NCBI GenBank assembly: GCA_018055865.1
Contig: JAGPGR010000076.1
Location: 1-7,582 of the forward strand
Direction of reading: 5' to 3'
DNA from: Paludibacteraceae bacterium
Lineage (GTDB): Bacteria > Bacteroidota > Bacteroidia > Bacteroidales > Paludibacteraceae
Length of the DNA stretch: 7,582 nucleotides
The position numbers were made by a program, and so were the translations under genes. Positions 1 to 5,659 of this stretch are shown here, one piece after another. Under the pieces are notes generated by a model. The model was not told where the DNA came from. It ran no database searches and worked only from the letters and a program-made list of their open reading frames with translations. The stretch's first letter is position 1; each line of letters opens with the position of its first letter.

Positions 1-482
1 CGTACGCCTTCGATATCGTTCAGGGGCAGAAATTCTACTTCAGGTCCATCATTTACAGGTGCAACGATGGAAGGATTATCGGTCATTCTTACTGCTGCTG
101 AAGTGCGACCGTGAAAAGCCTTTCCGAAAGCCACCACTTTTTTCCTTCCGGTATGAAACGAAGCCAGTTTCAGTGCATTTTCATTGGCTTCGGCTCCCGA
201 ATTGATCAGAAATAACGAAAAGTCTTCGTAACCGGAAGCTTTACCCAGTTTATAAGCCAGTTCTGCCTGCAACGAATTTTGTACGGAGTTGGAGTAGAAT
301 GCCAGCTTTTCCATTTGCTGAGTCATCTTCTCAATGAAGTAAGGATGTGAGTGACCTATGGAAATGACAGCATGACCGCCGTACATATCCAGATACTCAT
401 TTCCTTCATTATCATAAGTATAACATCCTGTTCCTTTTGTTACTTCGATATCAAAAAGGGGATATACATCAAATGGTTTCAT
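1..482 (-). CDS. argD: Acetylornithine/succinylornithine aminotransferase, N-terminal part (cut by window edge)
   Basis: This is a class III, PLP-dependent aminotransferase of arginine biosynthesis that converts N-acyl-glutamate semialdehyde to N-acyl-ornithine in the cytoplasm. In Bacteroidota the acyl group may be succinyl rather than acetyl, and the sequence alone does not decide this. About 160 codons are present. I translated them from the ATG at 480-482, giving MKPFDVYPLFDIEVTKGTGC at the N-terminus. Visible family marks are YLDMYGGHAVISIGHSHP, the PLP-phosphate-binding stretch NSGAEANENALKLA, and AFHGRT. The catalytic lysine lies beyond the left edge. The gene follows htpG on the same strand but is separated from it by a terminator and has its own promoter-like -7 box, so it is probably transcribed separately. 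Bacteroidota argD often sits with argC and argG, but that side is out of view. Confidence 0.88.
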   Translation of the reverse strand, partial: MKPFDVYPLFDIEVTKGTGCYTYDNEGNEYLDMYGGHAVISIGHSHPYFIEKMTQQMEKLAFYSNSVQNSLQAELAYKLGKASGYEDFSLFLINSGAEANENALKLASFHTGRKKVVAFGKAFHGRTSAAVRMTDNPSIVAPVNDGPEVEFLPLNDIEGV

Positions 483-510
483 GCGCACTAAAAACTTGTT
501 TTATGGACTG

Positions 511-541
511 CAAAAGTAGTGAAAAAATAGGGATAATGAAA
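511..541 (-). promoter_or_regulatory. Candidate argD promoter (Bacteroidota -33/-7 type)
   Basis: Read on the minus strand, TACTTTTG (518 to 511) matches the Bacteroidota -7 consensus TAnnTTTG at every defined base. TTTC (541 to 538) lies 19 bp upstream and matches the -33 TTTG at three of four bases. Transcription would start near 504-506, giving a leader of about 22 nt before the argD ATG. The spacing and match are seen directly; promoter activity is inferred. Confidence 0.65.
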
Positions 542-544
542 GAG

Positions 545-588
545 GCTTCCTGAATAGCCCGCAGGAGAATCAGGAAGCTGTTTTTTTT
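545..588 (-). terminator. Rho-independent-type terminator after htpG
   Basis: GCTTCCTGA (545-553) and TCAGGAAGC (570-578) form a perfect 9-bp stem with a 16-nt loop. The hairpin is flanked by an A/T tract (581-588) that overlaps the htpG stop codon. On the htpG strand the stem is followed by a moderately T-rich CTCTTTCATT, so it should end htpG transcription before argD. The best T-run lies on the plus-strand side, where no converging gene is seen. Confidence 0.7.
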
Positions 589-2647
589 ACATCAATTCCA
601 CGCTTCTTTTCACAAATTTGGCCAGCGCTTCCCCTTTCAGCATATTGTTGGCCAGCAGTGCCAGGTCAATCAACTGCCGAACTTGTTTGTTATCCGCAGC
701 ATAGGCTCTGTAAACATTCTTTTTGTTTTCGGTAAGTTCGTCAATTTTCTTCTGCAGACTTTCCAGTTCTTCTTTTTCTTCTGATGAAATTTCTTCGTCC
801 TTTTTGCCTTTATGACTATCCTTGAGACTTGTCTGACGATTTTTCATTTCTCCAAGTTGGGCGTTGAAGGGTGCTGTTTCGGCTTCCGTGGCTGTTTCTT
901 CTTCGCTCACCAGTTTTTCTATCAGCGGATGAGCTGTGTTAATCACCAGATTGAAGCTGTCTGGCATTTCGCCGTAGAAACTCATCATACCACCTCCCTG
1001 CATTGCCGACATGTCTTTCATGCGGCGCATAAACTCATTCTGAGTCACGAAAACGGGATTTGCTGTAGGAGCAAGTTGCTCAAAAGTGACTATGAAATTG
1101 GCTTTCTCGATGGTTGGAATCTGGCTTTCGAAAACCGAAACAAGAGCATTGCGTTGTTCCTCGTTCAGGGCAACACTTCCGGTATTTTCTTTTTGAATCA
1201 ACTTGTCTATCACATCGCTGTCCACACGTACGAAACGGGTTTTCTCCGATTTTTGTTCCAGTTGACTGATGGCATGAACATCCAGCTGGCCATCCATAAT
1301 CAGCACATCGTAACCCTTTGCTTTTGCATCTTCCACGTAGGTGTATTGCTCATCTTTGTTTGTTGCGTACAGATAAATCAGGTTATTTTCTTTGTCTGTT
1401 TGCTCCGCTTTGGTCAATTCTTTGTATTCTTCCAGTGTAAAATACTTCCCGTCAACATTTTTAAGCAAAGCAAATTTCTCGGCGCGTTCGTAGAATTTCT
1501 CATCACTCAGCATTCCGTATTGGATAAAGAGCTTCAGATCGTCCCATTTCTGCTCAAACTGAGGCCTGTCTGATTTGAAAATATCGAACAGGCGGTCGGC
1601 CACTTTTTTGGTAATGTGAGCCGAAATTTTCTTTACATTGCTATCGCTCTGCAGGTAGCTGCGTGATACGTTAAGCGGAATATCCGGTGAGTCGATTACG
1701 CCGTGTAGCAGAGTCAAATACTCCGGAACGATGTTTTCCACGTGATCGGTCACGAAAACCTGATTGCTGTATAGCTGAATTTTGTTTCGTTGAATATCAA
1801 TGTTGTTTTTTATTTTCGGAAAGTAAAGTATACCGGTCAGATTGAACGGATAATCCACGTTCATGTGAATATGGAAAAGTGGTTCGTCCATAGTCATCGG
1901 ATACAGTTCGTGATAGAATGAACTGTAATCTTCATCTTTCAGGTCAGCCGGTTTGCGTGTCCAGGCCGGTTTGGTGTTGTTGATGATGTTATCCTTATCA
2001 GTTTCAACATCTTTGCCGTCTTTCCATTCTTTCTTTTTGCCAAACGCGATTTCAACAGGCAGGAATTTGCAATATTTGGTTAGCAGTTCCTGTATTTTAC
2101 TTTCTTCCAGAAAGTCTTTGTTTTCATCGTCGATATGCAAAACGATATCGGTTCCCCGTTCGGATTTTATAGTATCTTCCAGTATGTATTCGGGGTCACC
2201 TTTACATGACCAATGTTGTGCTGCAGCACCTTCTTTGTACGATTGGGTGAAAATTTCCACCTTTTCGGAAACCATAAATGCGGAGTAGAAACCAAGTCCG
2301 AAATGTCCGATGATGGCTTGCGCGTCGTTTTTGTATTTTTCCAGAAAGTCGCCCGCACTCGAAAAAGCAATCTGATTGATGTAACTATTCACTTCGTCAG
2401 CTGTCATCCCAAGTCCCCGGTCGCTCACGGTTAGTGTTTTTTTCTTTTTGTCGATACTGATGCGAATGGTCAAATCGCCCAGTTCGCCTTTGTATTCGCC
2501 CACTGCGGCCAGCGTTTTCAACTTTTGTGTTGCGTCCACAGCATTCGATACCAATTCACGCAGAAAAATCTCATGATCACTGTATAAAAATTTCTTGATT
2601 ACGGGGAAAATATTGTCACTCGTTACCCCAATGTTTCCTTTTGCCAT
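587..2647 (-). CDS. htpG: HtpG, bacterial Hsp90 molecular chaperone
   Basis: This is a cytoplasmic, ATP-dependent homodimeric chaperone that refolds or stabilises client proteins together with the DnaK system. The 686-aa product shows the GHKL ATPase fold. It has LRELVSNAVDA, with probable catalytic Glu31 and Mg-binding Asn35, then DRGLGM at 76-81 and GHFGLGFYSAF at 114-124. The middle domain holds NVSRSYLQ (326-333), whose Arg329 corresponds by position to the ATP-contacting arginine of E. coli HtpG (NVSRE). The C-terminal dimerisation region follows residue 500 or so. It includes a Met/Gly stretch (MQGGGMMSFYGEM) and a highly charged segment at about 581-643. That segment makes the protein roughly 60 aa longer than the E. 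coli one, as is usual in Bacteroidota. The ATG fits the conserved N-terminus of the family. The leader is long and structured (see 2682-2734). The gene is intact and diverges from zwf. Confidence 0.97.
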   Translation of the reverse strand: MAKGNIGVTSDNIFPVIKKFLYSDHEIFLRELVSNAVDATQKLKTLAAVGEYKGELGDLTIRISIDKKKKTLTVSDRGLGMTADEVNSYINQIAFSSAGDFLEKYKNDAQAIIGHFGLGFYSAFMVSEKVEIFTQSYKEGAAAQHWSCKGDPEYILEDTIKSERGTDIVLHIDDENKDFLEESKIQELLTKYCKFLPVEIAFGKKKEWKDGKDVETDKDNIINNTKPAWTRKPADLKDEDYSSFYHELYPMTMDEPLFHIHMNVDYPFNLTGILYFPKIKNNIDIQRNKIQLYSNQVFVTDHVENIVPEYLTLLHGVIDSPDIPLNVSRSYLQSDSNVKKISAHITKKVADRLFDIFKSDRPQFEQKWDDLKLFIQYGMLSDEKFYERAEKFALLKNVDGKYFTLEEYKELTKAEQTDKENNLIYLYATNKDEQYTYVEDAKAKGYDVLIMDGQLDVHAISQLEQKSEKTRFVRVDSDVIDKLIQKENTGSVALNEEQRNALVSVFESQIPTIEKANFIVTFEQLAPTANPVFVTQNEFMRRMKDMSAMQGGGMMSFYGEMPDSFNLVINTAHPLIEKLVSEEETATEAETAPFNAQLGEMKNRQTSLKDSHKGKKDEEISSEEKEELESLQKKIDELTENKKNVYRAYAADNKQVRQLIDLALLANNMLKGEALAKFVKRSVELM

Positions 2648-2681
2648 ATTATTAAAGTTTTTTTAAGTTGAATGGTTGTAT

Positions 2682-2734
2682 GGTGTTTTATTTCGGGCAA
2701 TAATTGTAATTCCAATTCAAACCATTAAAACACC
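2682..2734 (-). promoter_or_regulatory. Inverted repeat in the htpG leader, possible mRNA hairpin
   Basis: GGTGTTTTA (2682-2690) and TAAAACACC (2726-2734) form a perfect 9-bp inverted repeat. Nested inside is AATTG/CAATT (2702-2706 and 2713-2717) around a 6-nt loop. If transcription starts near 2736, this hairpin forms the 5' end of the htpG mRNA, ending about 35 nt before the ATG. The repeats are seen directly. A role in mRNA stability or temperature response is inference. Confidence 0.5.
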
Positions 2735-2746
2735 GCATCTCTTTTT

Positions 2747-2762
2747 TACAAAGAAAGTGCCA
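2747..2762 (-). promoter_or_regulatory. Candidate sigma-54-like promoter for htpG
   Basis: On the minus strand TGGCACTTTCTTTGTA resembles the sigma-54 consensus TGGCAC-N5-TTGC. The GG is followed by ten bases and then GT instead of GC. The predicted start is near 2736, leaving a leader of about 90 nt. The same bases contain TTTCTTTG, one mismatch from the vegetative Bacteroidota -7 box TAnnTTTG, but there is no TTTG 19 bp upstream. A vegetative promoter therefore remains an alternative. Confidence 0.4.
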
Positions 2763-2767
2763 CGAAC

Positions 2768-2789
2768 CTGCAAAATGACAAAATGGCAG
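2768..2789 (-). promoter_or_regulatory. Repeat element upstream of htpG, possible activator or repressor site
   Basis: The element is bounded by CTGC and GCAG and holds two near-identical 8-mers, AAAATGAC (2772-2779) and AAAATGGC (2780-2787). It can also be read as TGACA-AAA-TGGCA (2776-2788). Its centre lies about 40 bp upstream of the predicted htpG start and about 90 bp upstream of the zwf ATG. It could act on either gene; the htpG side is favoured because of the nearby promoter-like element. No protein is assigned. Confidence 0.4.
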
Positions 2790-2866
2790 ATTTAGCGTAG
2801 TTCTTTCTGTATTGCCGACGAAAGGTAAACATTTATGTTAAAAACTTGTTATAAAAAAACAATCAC

Positions 2867-4417
2867 ATGAGTATAATGGACGAAAAAAAAAATAAACTGA
2901 GTAAAGGTTCTGTTGAGGGGCAGGCATTGGTTATTTTCGGAGCTAACGGCGATCTTTCGAACCGGAAATTATTGCCAGCCATATTCCAGCTTCATATCGA
3001 CGGATTATTGCCTGAAAAATTTCTGGTAATAGGCTGCGGGAGTGACGAAAAGGATGAGAAAACCTTCAGGAAAGAGGTAGGGGAGCGTTTGCAGATTTTT
3101 GCAAAGGAGAATGTGGAAAGTAACCCCGATAAATTCGCGACTTTCAGCCAAATGCTTTATTATAGAACTGTTAATAATAAGAAGAAAGAGGATTTTGAAG
3201 CATTGAAAAAATATGCTTATACACTGACTGCCAAGGCTGGCGTTCCACCAAATTTTATTTATTATTTTTCAATACCGCCTTTTATGTATGAGGTGGTAAG
3301 CCATCATCTGGTAAGCTGCGGGCTGAATAAGGAGGACGACGGGTGGAAAAGAATTATTGTAGAAAAGCCTTTTGGTTACAGTTTTGACTCGGCCGTGGAA
3401 TTGGACAAAAAACTCCACGAAGGGTTTCAGGAACATCAGATTTACCGTATTGACCATTATCTGGGCAAAGAAACGGTGCAAAATATTATGGTAACCCGCT
3501 TTTCCAATGGTTTTTTCGAACCGGTGTGGAATCGCAGTTACGTGGACAGAGTGGAAATAACGGCAGCAGAGAAAATTGGTGTTGGCGATAGGGGAGGCTA
3601 TTACGAATCATCGGGAGCCTTGCGAGATATGATTCAGAATCACTTGTTGCAGGTACTTGCTATTGTGGCTATGGAGCCGCCGGCTGTGTTCGATTCGGAT
3701 TCTATTCGTAATGAGACGGTTAAAGTGTTGCAGGCATTACGACCCATCAAACCGGAAGAAGTGGAAAAATACGTGGTTCGCGGTCAATATTCGGAAGGAA
3801 AACGACGTGGAGAAACACTCCCGGCCTATCGCGACGAGAAAGATGTGGCTGCCGACTCGGCAACCGAAACTTTTGTAGCCCTGAAACTTTACGTGGACAA
3901 CTGGCGATGGAGCGATGTGCCATTTTACATTCGAAGTGGAAAAAATCTACCGGTTCGGGTTACTGAAATTGTAATTCATCTGAAACCTGCGCCACTTCAG
4001 CTTTTCAAACAACGATGCGCCACCCGGCAAACAAACATGATAATTCTCCGCATCCATCCGGATGCCGGCATTGCTATCGATTTCGGAATGAAAATACCCG
4101 GTGCGGGCTACAAAGTGCAGAATGTAAATATGGATTTCCATTATTCGGATTTGGTGAAGTCGAAAATACCCGAAGCCTACGAGCGACTTCTGGTCGATTG
4201 TATGACAGGAGATTCGACCCTTTACGCCCGTGCCGATGCGGTACATGCAAGCTGGAAATTTGTGGATTCGATACTGAACGCATGGAATGAAAATACTGAA
4301 ATTCCACTGTATTTATATCCGGCCAATACATGGGGACCCGGGGAAGCCGACGCACTTTTCGGTGATAAGCGAATAAAATGGCTGGATCAGTGTGATAAAT
4401 TTTCATGCGAAATTTAA
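2867..4417 (+). CDS. zwf: Glucose-6-phosphate 1-dehydrogenase
   Basis: This enzyme oxidises glucose-6-phosphate to 6-phosphogluconolactone and makes NAD(P)H, the entry step of the oxidative pentose phosphate pathway. The 516-aa protein has the Rossmann nucleotide-binding start FGANGDLSNRK (24-34), then EKPFG (166-170) and the substrate-binding RIDHYLGKE (194-202). The probable catalytic base is His259 in DMIQNH, and RSGK at 356-359 matches the family RTGK-like site. Length is normal. The ATG at 2867 is chosen because it follows AATCAC, the same leader seen at 5249; an alternative ATG is at 2876. The residues after the second strand of the Rossmann fold are GCGSD, where relatives usually carry an arginine, which may change cofactor choice. 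An A10 tract lies at codons 6-9. pgl follows after 18 nt, almost certainly in one operon. I see no convincing promoter. Confidence 0.96.
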   Translation: MSIMDEKKNKLSKGSVEGQALVIFGANGDLSNRKLLPAIFQLHIDGLLPEKFLVIGCGSDEKDEKTFRKEVGERLQIFAKENVESNPDKFATFSQMLYYRTVNNKKKEDFEALKKYAYTLTAKAGVPPNFIYYFSIPPFMYEVVSHHLVSCGLNKEDDGWKRIIVEKPFGYSFDSAVELDKKLHEGFQEHQIYRIDHYLGKETVQNIMVTRFSNGFFEPVWNRSYVDRVEITAAEKIGVGDRGGYYESSGALRDMIQNHLLQVLAIVAMEPPAVFDSDSIRNETVKVLQALRPIKPEEVEKYVVRGQYSEGKRRGETLPAYRDEKDVAADSATETFVALKLYVDNWRWSDVPFYIRSGKNLPVRVTEIVIHLKPAPLQLFKQRCATRQTNMIILRIHPDAGIAIDFGMKIPGAGYKVQNVNMDFHYSDLVKSKIPEAYERLLVDCMTGDSTLYARADAVHASWKFVDSILNAWNENTEIPLYLYPANTWGPGEADALFGDKRIKWLDQCDKFSCEI

Positions 4418-4435
4418 AAATAAAAATAAAGAACG

Positions 4436-5164
4436 ATGCTTTACAACAGAACCCACATAAATCCAGAGCCCGAATCGGTTGCCGAATCGGTTGCCAGGCT
4501 CATAGTATCAAAAGTAAAACAGAAAGAAAGTACATCGGAGCACTTCAATCTTGCTATTTCGGGTGGAAACACACCGAATATACTTTTCGAATTGTTGGCC
4601 AATGAATTTGCCGGGCAGTTTGACTGGAATACGCTGCGGATTTTTTGGGTTGATGAGCGCTGCGTGGACCCCACAGACAAGGAAAGTAACTACGGAAATG
4701 CACATAAGATTCTGTTGAAAAACGTACCTATGCCACCCGAAAATATTTTTAATATACGGGGCGACAACGATCCTTCGGCCGAAGCAATGCGTTATCGGGA
4801 GGTACTTAAGAAAGTATTGCCCGAGAAAGACGGATTTCCGGTTTTTGATCTGATTCTGCTCGGCATGGGCGACGATGGTCATACTGCATCCATTTTTCCG
4901 GATAACCTGGAATTGATCCACACCGCCGAAACCGTAGAAGTAGCTGTGCATCCTCACAGCGGGCAGCACCGCATTACCCTCACCGGCAATGTGATATGCA
5001 ATGCTAAGCAAGTGGTTTTTTTGATTACCGGCGACTCCAAAGCCGAAATACTGGAATCTATCCTGAACGAAAAGGGAGATTTTGAAAGGTTCCCGGCCTA
5101 TTATATCCTGTCGGGTTGCGAAGCAGAGCTTTACCTGGATTTTGAAGCTGCGGAACGGTTGTAG
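4436..5164 (+). CDS. pgl: 6-phosphogluconolactonase (DevB/SOL type)
   Basis: This enzyme hydrolyses the unstable 6-phosphogluconolactone made by Zwf to 6-phosphogluconate in the cytoplasm. The 242-aa length is typical. It belongs to the glucosamine-6-phosphate isomerase/6-phosphogluconolactonase fold. Motifs seen are the phosphate-binding loop NLAISGGNTP (38-47), FWVDERCV (70-77), SNYGNAH (84-90), and the signature LLGMGDDGHTASIFP (141-155), which holds the catalytic-region Asp/His residues. The ATG at 4436 lies 18 nt after the zwf stop, in an A-rich gap without a strong Shine-Dalgarno sequence. This fits translational or transcriptional coupling with zwf. The N-terminal helix contains a 12-bp tandem duplication encoding ESVAESVA (13-20). 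In many Bacteroides-type genomes gnd accompanies this pair, but it is absent here. No hairpin follows the stop, so read-through into the next gene is possible. Confidence 0.95.
   Translation: MLYNRTHINPEPESVAESVARLIVSKVKQKESTSEHFNLAISGGNTPNILFELLANEFAGQFDWNTLRIFWVDERCVDPTDKESNYGNAHKILLKNVPMPPENIFNIRGDNDPSAEAMRYREVLKKVLPEKDGFPVFDLILLGMGDDGHTASIFPDNLELIHTAETVEVAVHPHSGQHRITLTGNVICNAKQVVFLITGDSKAEILESILNEKGDFERFPAYYILSGCEAELYLDFEAAERL
4470..4495 (+). repeat. 12-bp perfect tandem duplication inside pgl
   Basis: The unit CGAATCGGTTGC occurs twice in direct succession (4471-4482 and 4483-4494), with one matching base on each side. It is in frame and adds the repeat ESVA-ESVA in the first helix of Pgl. 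It is a probable replication-slippage product, and the reading frame is kept. Confidence 0.9.
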
Positions 5165-5204
5165 CGGATGGATAAGTAACGGGTAAGAAATTTTAAAAAA
5201 TAAG

Positions 5205-5220
5205 TTGGCAGGGATTTTGA
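5205..5220 (+). promoter_or_regulatory. Candidate sigma-54-like promoter for the small secreted protein gene
   Basis: TTGGCAGGGATTTTGA resembles the -24/-12 pattern TTGGCA-N6-TTGC. The GG (5207-5208) is followed by ten bases and then GA (5219-5220). Transcription would begin near 5231-5233, about 17 nt before the ATG at 5249 and downstream of the other in-frame ATG at 5225. A vegetative reading, GGATTTTG as a poor TAnnTTTG, is weaker. The match is seen; sigma-54 use is inferred. Confidence 0.45.
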
Positions 5221-5248
5221 TGGGATGAATTTAAAAAAACACAATCAC

Positions 5249-5611
5249 ATGAAACGATTTGCATTCATTGCCTCATTAGTTATGGTATTCTCGGTAGCTT
5301 ATTCGGGTGAAAAAACAACCATTATCAGGGATATACTGACTGAATATGCAGCTCAAAAAGTGGATAACAGGCAGGAATTAATTCAATTCTCCGATCAGCA
5401 GGCCAAGGAGTTGAAACAAACAGAACTCAATTACTTACTGGAAGTACAGAAAGCTGAAAACTGCAGGTGTTGCAATACTGCAAATAAAATTAAAAAATCA
5501 GCAGAAAAAAGGGACATCGAACTCCAAAAAATCCTTACACGAGAGCAATACCTCAAATACGAGGCACTGGATAAAAACAGGATAAAAAAACATCCGCTTC
5601 GTGCGTTGTAA
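5249..5611 (+). CDS. Small secreted Spy/CpxP-like protein with a CxCC cluster
   Basis: I do not recognise the exact family. The product is 120 aa from the ATG at 5249. That start is preferred over 5225 because it gives a clean signal peptide, MKRFAFIASLVMVFSVAYS, with probable cleavage before GEK. It is also preceded by AATCAC as at the zwf start. The mature part is about 100 aa, helical, charged and lysine-rich. It has two LTxxQ-like motifs, FSDQQ (47-51) and LTREQYLKY (96-104), about 49 residues apart. This recalls Spy, CpxP and ZraP-type periplasmic stress or metal-binding proteins. Between them sits NCRCCN (71-76), with Cys72, Cys74 and Cys75. A periplasmic chaperone or metal-related role is an inference from this architecture. 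The gene follows pgl by 84 nt, has its own promoter-like element, and ends at a strong terminator. Confidence 0.75.
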   Translation: MKRFAFIASLVMVFSVAYSGEKTTIIRDILTEYAAQKVDNRQELIQFSDQQAKELKQTELNYLLEVQKAENCRCCNTANKIKKSAEKRDIELQKILTREQYLKYEALDKNRIKKHPLRAL

Positions 5612-5614
5612 AAT

Positions 5615-5650
5615 CTATAAAAAAAGAGGCATTTGCCTCTTTTTTTATAG
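5615..5650. terminator. Bidirectional terminator between convergent genes
   Basis: Positions 5615-5631 and 5634-5650 are perfectly complementary over 17 bp. The core AGAGGCA/TGCCTCT is flanked by seven A on one side and seven T on the other, so each strand reads GC stem then T-run. The loop is effectively ATTT. It lies between the stops of the plus-strand small secreted protein gene and the minus-strand S41 gene, and should serve both. Confidence 0.93.
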
Positions 5651-5659
5651 TTACATGTT

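Noticed and set aside
812..1573. Open frame of 253 codons on the plus strand, antisense to htpG
   Set aside because: It lies wholly inside htpG, its product is rich in Cys, His and Phe with no recognisable motif, and it has no promoter or start context. It is a shadow of the htpG codon usage.
2784..2799. TGGCAGATTTAGCG on the plus strand as a sigma-54 promoter for zwf
   Set aside because: The spacing from GG to GC is eight bases rather than ten, so it does not fit the promoter class.
2811..2836. TTGCCG with TATGTT 16 bp on, as a sigma-70-type promoter for zwf
   Set aside because: It is a poor match, and Bacteroidota vegetative promoters do not follow this consensus. No better candidate was found, so zwf is left without a promoter call.
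4508..5011. Open frame of 167 codons on the minus strand across pgl
   Set aside because: It is antisense to a well-supported gene, has no family features, and fits a chance open frame.
5225..5248. Upstream in-frame ATG for the small secreted protein, adding eight residues
   Set aside because: It would place MNLKKHNH before a normal signal peptide, lies just upstream of the predicted transcription start, and lacks the AATCAC start context seen at 5249.
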